Below are positions 1 to 5,274 of a stretch of 5,274 nt of DNA, one piece after another. Position numbers and translations under genes: made by a program. Source of the DNA: an uncultured Saprospirales bacterium (lineage in GTDB: Bacteria; Bacteroidota; Bacteroidia; Chitinophagales; JADIYW01); assembly GCA_938008535.1 (NCBI GenBank), contig CALLKF010000018.1, positions 1 through 5,274 of the forward strand, in the 5' to 3' direction. Position 1 is the stretch's first letter. Each line of letters begins with the position of its first letter. Below the pieces are notes generated by a model, which worked only from the letters and a program-made list of their open reading frames with translations, was not told the DNA's origin and did not search any database.

Positions 1-828
1 CTAGAACTTCAATCAGAAACCTATAATTCACTAATTAAAGATTATAAAGACAAATATGCAATTTATCAAGAAAAATTGGCTGAATTAAAAGGTAAGAAAG
101 TAAATCCACTTTTCTATAGAGTAATTGAAAATACGGTATTACGCAAAAACTGCATTTCTTATTTACTAGGGTACGATAATGTAGGTAATAATTTTCAAGA
201 TGGAAATAGTTTAGCAGGTCATAAGATTAAAGATACTGCTATTAACAATTCAACAGTTCGTTTATCTGATTATTCAAGTAAGGTTAAATTCTTCGAGCAA
301 GCTTTTGAATGGGAAATAATGAGCTATATCTTCTATCCATTCTATTGGGCATTTAGAGATAATTGGACAAAACTATATGGACAAGAAACAGATGATATAC
401 TATTTACCAAATTTTTAGAAAGTGGTATGGCTCGAGTAATTCTTACTGTTCGCCCTGGTTTTGAAGATGCTGTAAATTGGTTCTTAGAAACAGGTCAAAT
501 ATGGAACGGACAAGGCAGTCCACCAGTAATTGGCGATGATTTGTATTTGTCTATTGTAGATGAATTACAAGAACCAGAATACTATGTTGAAGGATCTTGG
601 GAATCTCGTGTGCCAAGTACACTTACTGTTATCCAATCAAGTGGTGTCGGTCTATTAGCTTCTGGGCTTCCTTGTGCTTGTAAACAAGAAACAAAAGAAG
701 AATTGGTTGCCAACGGTAATACGTTAAATGGTGAAACTCAAAAAGAAGGAGTTGGTTTTTGGAAAGTAAATGCTGATGAAAATCAGACACCACCTATTTA
801 TGTACCAAATCCAAATCCTACAGAATAG
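1..828 (+). CDS. C-terminal part of a large protein of unknown function with a conserved aromatic-rich module (5' end outside window)
   Basis: The frame is open from the first base, so this is the last 275 residues of a longer protein. The TTG at 76 is an internal Leu codon, not a convincing start. Visible residues 1-33 are charged and heptad-like (LELQSETYNSLIKDYKDKYA), which suggests the end of a coiled coil. The core at about 95-212 contains FFEQAFEWEIMSYIFYPFYW (97-116), ARVILTVRPGFEDAV (144-158), WNGQGSPPVIGDDLYL (168-183) and ESRVPSTLTVIQ (201-212). From memory, this motif order recurs at the C-terminus of large uncharacterised bacterial proteins, including ones from Bacteroidota. I know of no biochemical function for it. 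After a CAC motif (residues 225-227), the tail becomes polar and Pro/Asn-rich and ends PNPNPTE. No membrane segment is visible in the part seen. The stop is TAG at 826-828, and a strong hairpin follows. The gene's place before a tail-fibre-like gene hints at a structural or particle-associated role, but that is inference. Confidence 0.85.
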   Translation, partial: LELQSETYNSLIKDYKDKYAIYQEKLAELKGKKVNPLFYRVIENTVLRKNCISYLLGYDNVGNNFQDGNSLAGHKIKDTAINNSTVRLSDYSSKVKFFEQAFEWEIMSYIFYPFYWAFRDNWTKLYGQETDDILFTKFLESGMARVILTVRPGFEDAVNWFLETGQIWNGQGSPPVIGDDLYLSIVDELQEPEYYVEGSWESRVPSTLTVIQSSGVGLLASGLPCACKQETKEELVANGNTLNGETQKEGVGFWKVNADENQTPPIYVPNPNPTE

Positions 829-846
829 GGTTTCTTAATTCAAATT

Positions 847-897
847 ATTTTATTTCTCAGCAGAGTTCGTAATTACGGACTCTGCGTGAAATAAAAT
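847..897 (+). terminator. Long near-perfect hairpin, probable (bidirectional) terminator
   Basis: The core arms 860-872 (gcagagttcgtaa) and 873-885 (ttacggactctgc) are complementary over 13 positions with a single G-U pair, so a small TAAT loop closes the stem. Beyond a short internal loop (857-859 against 886-887), 847-856 (attttatttc) pairs with 888-897 (gaaataaaat), which lengthens the stem. The A/T-rich outer arms could supply a U-tract in either direction. The hairpin lies 18 bases after the stop of the preceding gene and 34 bases before the next ATG, so it probably ends the upstream transcript. The U-run is not pure, so it could instead act as an mRNA-stabilising 3' structure. Confidence 0.7.
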
Positions 898-931
898 CTA
901 AAACAATTTTCAAAATTTAAAATTAAATATC

Positions 932-1822
932 ATGTCAGTACAAACAAAAACAACATTAAAATCCTACTTCGAAACAGGTGACAAGCCAACGCAAAGTCAG
1001 TTTGCCAATTTAATAGATACTATGGCAACAGTGACTGATTTACCTAATGGAATTCCATTAAACGAACCCATTCCAATAGATGCAAGCATTACGGTAAGCG
1101 ACATAGGAAAATTAGCTATGCTTGATAACGATGGCACTATAAAATTGTATAGAGAATTAGGTGGTGCTGCAACAAAAGCAAAACTCAAATTAACCTTTAC
1201 TGCTGTAAGCGCGGCTAATTTACCATTTAAATTTACCGATGCAAATGGTCAAATAGATACCACAACAAATGCATGGCTAACAGGTGTTACTACAGCTGCA
1301 GAAGAAGCCGCTGCTTTCATGAGTTACATAAATACCAATTTTGGTACTGTACTCGTAATTACAGCAGGTACAGCACCTAACGAACTTATCTTCGAACAAG
1401 CATCAATTGGTGAAATTACAGAATGGCCAGAATTGGCAAATATATCTGGTGATATGCTCGTTGCCCCACAACTTGAAACACCACTTGTTCCTAAAAAAAT
1501 ATGCGTTGGTGTCATTAAAAATGTGAATGAAATAAATCACACCGCGACCTTTGAAGACATTATTGTGTTGAATAAAGTAAGTTCACCAAACGTGAATGAT
1601 GTTTTAACTGAAGCACAAACAAAAGAAGGCACAGCTTATGGTTTAAATTTAATGAAATTAATAGCAGTACCTACCAATGGTGGTTCTGTGCGTGCTATTA
1701 CAGCAACTGAATTAGCCGATAACAATTGGACAACTTCTTGTTTACAAAACGCCTTGTATTTCTTTATTAAACCACATGCAGATAGTAATAAATTCTATTG
1801 CTTAAAACGTGGCTTAAGTTAA
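932..1822 (+). CDS. Tail-fibre-like / particle-associated protein with Bacteroidota N-terminal signature
   Basis: This complete 296-residue protein starts at ATG 932, behind an A/T-rich leader with no Shine-Dalgarno motif. Residues 7-29 carry a TTLKSYF..GDKPT..QFANLID signature. From memory, it opens many Bacteroidota proteins in phage, prophage and tail-like loci, where diverse distal domains follow a shared N-terminal anchor. Residues about 50-75 (ITVSDIGKLAMLDNDGTIKLY) and 190-215 (CVGVIKNVN...TATFEDIIVL) resemble beta-rich phage decoration or fibre segments. Residues about 84-160 look like an inserted beta/alpha domain (KLKLTFTAVSAANLPFKFTD, AAAFMSYINTNFGTVLVITA). The end (ALYFFIKPHADSNKFYCLKR) is compact and aromatic. 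There is no signal peptide or membrane helix. Hairpins on both sides suggest a monocistronic unit or one segment of a longer operon. The exact function, such as receptor binding, decoration or cargo attachment, cannot be read from the sequence. Confidence 0.75.
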   Translation: MSVQTKTTLKSYFETGDKPTQSQFANLIDTMATVTDLPNGIPLNEPIPIDASITVSDIGKLAMLDNDGTIKLYRELGGAATKAKLKLTFTAVSAANLPFKFTDANGQIDTTTNAWLTGVTTAAEEAAAFMSYINTNFGTVLVITAGTAPNELIFEQASIGEITEWPELANISGDMLVAPQLETPLVPKKICVGVIKNVNEINHTATFEDIIVLNKVSSPNVNDVLTEAQTKEGTAYGLNLMKLIAVPTNGGSVRAITATELADNNWTTSCLQNALYFFIKPHADSNKFYCLKRGLS

Positions 1823-1836
1823 GATTTTTTGAATCA

Positions 1837-1870
1837 ACCTACTCTCTAAAAAGAGAGTAGGTATTTTTTT
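1837..1870 (+). terminator. Intrinsic (rho-independent) terminator
   Basis: Arms 1837-1847 (acctactctct) and 1852-1862 (agagagtaggt) form an uninterrupted 11-bp stem with an AAAA loop. One base after the stem comes a run of seven T residues (1864-1870). The hairpin starts 15 bases after the stop of the tail-fibre-like gene and ends 19 bases before the ATG of the toxin-like gene, so it separates the two transcriptionally. No full Bacteroidota promoter fits between its T-run and that ATG. Confidence 0.9.
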
Positions 1871-1889
1871 ACTTTTAAAAAATATAACC

Positions 1890-3905
1890 ATGGGAAATTC
1901 ATTTTTTGAATTTGGAGATAAATACAACATAAACAGTCTTTACCCTACTGATTGGCGTTCTAAAGATAAAGAAATTACATACAGAGAGAAATTGCAAAAT
2001 CTACTTTTATCAAATAAAATTTCAGAATTTATTTATTCTAATGTTTCTCATTTAACGGAGGACTACTATAGTACTATTCGTGTGTATGGAAAGATAGTAA
2101 ACAAGAAATTACAAGTAAGTTTTTCGCCAGGATCTGATATTAGTCCTCAAGAAATTACAGGCATAAATCTTTTAAATGGATCAGACAGATATTTGTCAGT
2201 TAAGACAGAAAAAGGATGGGAATTATTTGACAAAAATATTGATAAAATGTTTGCCTCTAGTTCTGTAAGTCAAATACAAGCATATCCATCTGAAAATGAA
2301 ATAAAACAAATATACTACGAGTTTTTAGAAGCAGGTTTTGTAGATAACAACAGAAGTCCTGAAAATAAGAAAGCAGAATTTAGTTCTATCTGTAATAAAG
2401 TAAATAAGCAACTAGCAAATAAATTCTATTCAAACATTCAAATGTTTGTTTATATTAAAAGACTAGACGAATTTGGAAAAGTAATTGAAGGGCAAGAAAA
2501 CACCTTAAAAACAAGATACGATGATACTCCTTACGAAGTAAAATTGAATGTAACAATTAAAGCGGATGGAACTGCGGAAATTAAGCATGTCTTATCAAAT
2601 AAGTATCTAGAAGAATATGTTAAATATTGGGAAAAAGAAAAAGAAGCAAGAGGTATAGATGTAAATATTAATGATTTAAGAAAACAGGTAATTCAAGATT
2701 TTGAGTCCTTAGAAATAGAAAAAACCTTTTATCAAAAATTCATACAAAGTGCAAAATCTATTTTGAGCGATAATATTGCTGGATATGTAGAGGGCGTACA
2801 AGCAACACAAAAAATTGCAAAAAATGTTTGGGAGTTTGGCACGATTAATAAAAGCACGTGGTATTCCAAAGATGAAAAAGAATACAAACAATGGCCAAGT
2901 TATGTACACTTTGAACCTGTAATAGGCGGTGCTACTGATGCAGTAATTGATGAAATAGTTGGAATGCCTGTGGCTATAAAAGGTGTATATCAAATAGTTA
3001 CCGATGATAAAAAACGTCAAGCTGTTAGTGGGATGTTTACAAAAAAAGGAATGGGTGAGTTATATAAAGGATTAAAGGAGGAAGTAAAAAGCACTTTAGA
3101 TGATGAAGAAAGAAGAGATCATTTTACTGGGCAAGCGACTGTCACTGTTGTATTAATGTTTACTGGATATAAAATATTAACTGAGACTGGAGAATTAGCG
3201 AAAATACTGGATAAGGCAACAGATGGATTAAATGAACTCGTAAATCCTAAAGTATTAACAATATTAAAAGAACTGAAAGACTCCTATAAGTATGGACCCA
3301 AAATAAGAAAAGCTATAGAAGATTTCTTAAAAGGATTTGATCCAAAAATTCTTGATAAACTTGTCGATGCTCCTGGATTTAAGAAAGTTATAGAAGATAT
3401 GTCACAAAACTGGAAAAAGTTTAAAGGAGGAAAATTTGTGTTAGAATATGCAAGTAAGGCTGTAGCTAACGGAAAAATTATTAGATTTGAGGTGAATAAT
3501 CTTTCTGATGATATTAGAAGAATTTATGACATTGAAATAGAAGTAGCAAAAGGTGTATTAAAGAAGCTCGAATTAAAAAATTGGTCTGAATTCTATCCTG
3601 ATACTATCAAAAATCAATTTGTGAAAGACTTGCAAAAGATGAAAGAATTAGGCGAGATTCAATGGGTTTTTAATAAGGCAGGTGTAAATTCTGAACTGGC
3701 GGGTTTAAAAGACAATGTAATTAAAGCGCTTAAGAAACAAGATGGAACACCAATTGATGAATTAGATGATATAACTGAAGCACAGGTAAAAAAATTGTTC
3801 CCTTCGGATATAAGTAATATCACTAGTAATAACTTTAAAGAAAAATTACTTGAGAATCTGAATAAAGAAGAAGAATTTAGTAAAATATTTAAAATAGTAG
3901 AATAG
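1890..3905 (+). CDS. Polymorphic-toxin-like protein with candidate C-terminal PD-(D/E)XK nuclease domain
   Basis: This complete 671-residue protein starts at ATG 1890 after an A-rich leader (aaaatataacc) with no Shine-Dalgarno motif. It has no signal peptide, so export would need a specialised apparatus. Residues 1-300 match no family I recognise. Residues about 335-430 (YVHFEPVIGGATDAVIDEIV, GVYQIVTDDKKRQAVSGMF, HFTGQATVTVVLMFTG) resemble the pre-toxin linker I know from Bacteroidota toxins, including a short hydrophobic helix at 415-430. Residues about 509-597 look like a restriction-endonuclease-fold toxin: E534 in a helix, then RRIYDIEIEVAKGV with D547, LKKLELKNW with E561 and K563, a helix (NQFVKDLQKMKEL) and a final strand (EIQWVFNKAG). 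The D-x13-ExK spacing and the LELKNW wording fit PD-(D/E)XK nucleases, which would make it a DNase or RNase; this is inference. Residues 600-671 form a charged helical tail. The next gene starts 5 bases downstream, typical of a toxin-immunity arrangement. A non-toxic structural role is possible. Confidence 0.72.
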   Translation: MGNSFFEFGDKYNINSLYPTDWRSKDKEITYREKLQNLLLSNKISEFIYSNVSHLTEDYYSTIRVYGKIVNKKLQVSFSPGSDISPQEITGINLLNGSDRYLSVKTEKGWELFDKNIDKMFASSSVSQIQAYPSENEIKQIYYEFLEAGFVDNNRSPENKKAEFSSICNKVNKQLANKFYSNIQMFVYIKRLDEFGKVIEGQENTLKTRYDDTPYEVKLNVTIKADGTAEIKHVLSNKYLEEYVKYWEKEKEARGIDVNINDLRKQVIQDFESLEIEKTFYQKFIQSAKSILSDNIAGYVEGVQATQKIAKNVWEFGTINKSTWYSKDEKEYKQWPSYVHFEPVIGGATDAVIDEIVGMPVAIKGVYQIVTDDKKRQAVSGMFTKKGMGELYKGLKEEVKSTLDDEERRDHFTGQATVTVVLMFTGYKILTETGELAKILDKATDGLNELVNPKVLTILKELKDSYKYGPKIRKAIEDFLKGFDPKILDKLVDAPGFKKVIEDMSQNWKKFKGGKFVLEYASKAVANGKIIRFEVNNLSDDIRRIYDIEIEVAKGVLKKLELKNWSEFYPDTIKNQFVKDLQKMKELGEIQWVFNKAGVNSELAGLKDNVIKALKKQDGTPIDELDDITEAQVKKLFPSDISNITSNNFKEKLLENLNKEEEFSKIFKIVE

Positions 3906-3910
3906 ATTAT

Positions 3911-4981
3911 ATGTATACTTGTAAAGATAAAATAGATAAAATTTCTGAATATGATGTTTACTTTATAAATGATAGATATTTTATTAATCGAGCAAATAAT
4001 ATTGAATGCCGAGACGTAATGAATAATAAATTAATTTTTGAAATTAAAAGTAAAAAGATAGTAAGCACATATAAGAATCTTATAGTAACTAATAAATTAA
4101 TTATTTATAACAATGATAAATTAATTTATAAAAACATTGATTTTGAGAATATATGGGATGGATTTATTGATAACGATGTTAAGCTGTCAATATGGCGAGA
4201 GTTTGACTCTAACGACTCTAAATTATTATGGATTCATTTATTTGACATTAGTAAAATGGAATTTATATACACCAATATTATCTTAGAAGGAAATGTCACC
4301 CATATAAAGAATAATTATCTTATTATCCGCAAACCACAAGCAACACTACAAATATATGACTATACTCAATCATCGGTTGTATGGCAAAAAGACTTTTCTG
4401 AAATAGCAACCTATAATGATCCATTGCACGACACTCCTATGAAAGGAGAAATTAGCAAAGTATATTTATATAAAGAAGACAGAATAATTGTATGTACTCG
4501 ATATAAATCTACATATTGTTTTGAACTAACAACTGGCAAACAAATATGGGAATCTAAGAGTTACGCTCGAACCATAGAAGTAGTAGGAGAAATTGGTTAT
4601 GTATGCACAGGATTAAGTTTATATAAGCTCAATTTAGAAACAGGTGAACGAAGCGATTACTACATAGAATCAGAAGGCCGAATGCCAGATATTATTAGAG
4701 GTGAAGATGATATAATTTGGCCAGCAGGACATGAAGTCGTTTATCATGATGGTTTGTTATGGTATAGCTTGTGTTCATCGGGTTATTCATATCTAATTGC
4801 CATTAATCCATTTGATGGTCATTATGAGTGGATACATGAAGTAAAGACATACGAACAAACGGATAGTCCTAAGTTTTACAAAAATAAGATGTATATAAAA
4901 GATACTGGCGGAACATTGCATATTTATGAGAAAGAAATACCAACAAATACAACTAATATATATGAACGGAAAACAAGCTAA
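3911..4981 (+). CDS. PQQ/WD-like beta-propeller protein, candidate immunity protein
   Basis: This complete 356-residue protein starts at ATG 3911, five bases after the toxin-like gene's TAG, so the two are probably co-transcribed and translationally coupled. It is rich in short beta strands with repeating blade ends: LQIYDYTQSSVVWQKDF (146-162), TYCFELTTGKQIWES (201-215), LYKLNLETGERSDYYI (237-252), LIAINPFDGHYEWIHEV (295-311) and LHIYEKE (336-342). The recurrent pattern of aliphatic strand, D/N/T-x-x-(S/T)G-x, then W or Y is characteristic of PQQ-like or WD-like propellers. The first 130 residues are also strand-rich but diverged (NKLIFE, NKLIIY, DKLIYK). With no signal peptide or membrane segment, it should stay in the cytoplasm, where an immunity protein against a nuclease would act. 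Quinoprotein dehydrogenase activity is unlikely, because those enzymes are exported and much larger. The immunity role rests on position only. The gene is very A+T-rich compared with the first two genes. Confidence 0.72.
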   Translation: MYTCKDKIDKISEYDVYFINDRYFINRANNIECRDVMNNKLIFEIKSKKIVSTYKNLIVTNKLIIYNNDKLIYKNIDFENIWDGFIDNDVKLSIWREFDSNDSKLLWIHLFDISKMEFIYTNIILEGNVTHIKNNYLIIRKPQATLQIYDYTQSSVVWQKDFSEIATYNDPLHDTPMKGEISKVYLYKEDRIIVCTRYKSTYCFELTTGKQIWESKSYARTIEVVGEIGYVCTGLSLYKLNLETGERSDYYIESEGRMPDIIRGEDDIIWPAGHEVVYHDGLLWYSLCSSGYSYLIAINPFDGHYEWIHEVKTYEQTDSPKFYKNKMYIKDTGGTLHIYEKEIPTNTTNIYERKTS

Positions 4982-5274
4982 AGAATTATTTATTAAACAC
5001 AGTGAGAAACGATTTAATGAAATGGGTTTTCAGCTAAAAAAAACAAGAGACACTGAAGCTATGTTTTTTAAAATAAATAAATTCTCATTCGAAAGAATTG
5101 GAATAAGTACAAGCAACTATTCTCCATTTGTAGTTTTTGGATTTGGCACCGGTAAAAGAATAAATATCATTGAAGATATATTGTTGCAAATGAATAAAAT
5201 AAGTGAAATAAGCAGAAACTTGAATAAAGAAACAACCTCCTTGAATTACTTTGGAATAGAAAGAAATAGATTAG
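4962..5274 (+). CDS. Small hypothetical protein, possible second immunity protein (3' end outside window)
   Basis: A frame opens at ATG 4962, 20 bases before the end of the propeller gene, and stays open to the window edge, giving 104 residues. The protein begins MNGKQAKELFIKHSEKRF and continues NEMGFQLKKTRDTEAMFFKI, FSFERIGISTSNYSPFVVFG and NIIEDILLQMNKISEISRNL. The opening helix, the E-M-G-F-Q-L-K-K turn and a following strand with aromatic residues vaguely recall small DUF4304-like proteins, which often occur in toxin-immunity clusters. The match is weak and from memory, so no family is assigned. The overlap with the upstream stop implies translational coupling, as in the rest of this cargo operon. 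It has no signal peptide or membrane helix. The C-terminus and full length are unknown. Confidence 0.65.
   Translation, partial: MNGKQAKELFIKHSEKRFNEMGFQLKKTRDTEAMFFKINKFSFERIGISTSNYSPFVVFGFGTGKRINIIEDILLQMNKISEISRNLNKETTSLNYFGIERNRL

Noticed and set aside
76..78. TTG as the start codon of the first gene
   Set aside because: The frame continues upstream without a stop to base 1 and encodes a plausible coiled-coil segment, so the gene is truncated by the window edge instead.
997..1188. Minus-strand open frame of 63 codons inside the tail-fibre-like gene
   Set aside because: It lies wholly within a well-supported + strand gene, has no leader or recognisable product, and reads as an antisense shadow.
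1324..1515. Minus-strand open frame of 63 codons inside the same gene
   Set aside because: Antisense shadow with no motif, no independent promoter and no neighbours on that strand.
1862..1869. Possible -7 promoter element (tatttttt) before the toxin-like gene
   Set aside because: It lacks the final G of TAnnTTTG, overlaps the terminator T-run, and the nearest TTTG (1828-1831) is about 30 bases upstream, outside the usual spacing.
2709..3020. Minus-strand open frame of 103 codons, rich in Phe, Tyr and Ile
   Set aside because: Its hydrophobic look comes from reading A-rich Lys/Glu codons backwards. It lies entirely within the toxin-like gene.
4026..4126. Three copies of ataaattaatt (4026-4036, 4092-4102, 4116-4126) with a palindromic core
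   Set aside because: They encode similar strand segments (NKLI, NKLI, DKLI) of the propeller in very A/T-rich DNA, so protein repetition and base composition explain them without an operator.

Overview
The window is A+T-rich and carries five genes, all on the + strand. Starts are ATGs behind A/T-rich leaders with no Shine-Dalgarno motif, which is typical of Bacteroidota (Flavobacteriia, Cytophagia or Chitinophagia type). The second protein also opens with an N-terminal signature (SYFETGDKPT...QFANLID) that I associate with tail-fibre-like proteins in Bacteroidota phages, prophages and phage-tail-like particles. No rRNA, tRNA, transposase, integrase or CRISPR array is visible.

Layout. (1) Positions 1-828 are the 3' part of a gene that begins outside the window. 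It ends in a recognisable W/F/Y-rich module of unknown function and a Pro/Asn-rich tail. (2) A long near-perfect hairpin, probably a terminator, fills the gap. (3) Positions 932-1822 encode a 296-residue tail-fibre-like or particle-associated protein. (4) A textbook intrinsic terminator follows at 1837-1870. (5) Positions 1890-3905 encode a 671-residue protein built like a polymorphic toxin. It has no signal peptide, a long N-terminal part, a central pre-toxin-like region with a hydrophobic segment, and a C-terminal candidate PD-(D/E)XK nuclease domain (D547, E561-L-K563). (6) Five bases later, 3911-4981 encodes a 356-residue beta-propeller-like protein. (7) Overlapping its end by 20 bases, a small gene starts at 4962 and runs off the window.

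Interpretation (inference). Genes 1 and 2 look like the end of a structural or particle-associated block, possibly a phage-tail-like contractile injection system or prophage. Genes 3 to 5 look like a cargo block: a toxin followed by one or two tightly coupled candidate immunity genes. The cargo block is visibly more A+T-rich than genes 1 and 2, as expected for an exchangeable module. The least conventional point is that the product directly coupled to the toxin resembles a PQQ/WD-type beta-propeller rather than a familiar immunity family. The delivery system itself (sheath, tube, baseplate, VgrG, ATPase) is not in the window, so the link to an injection system is not shown directly.
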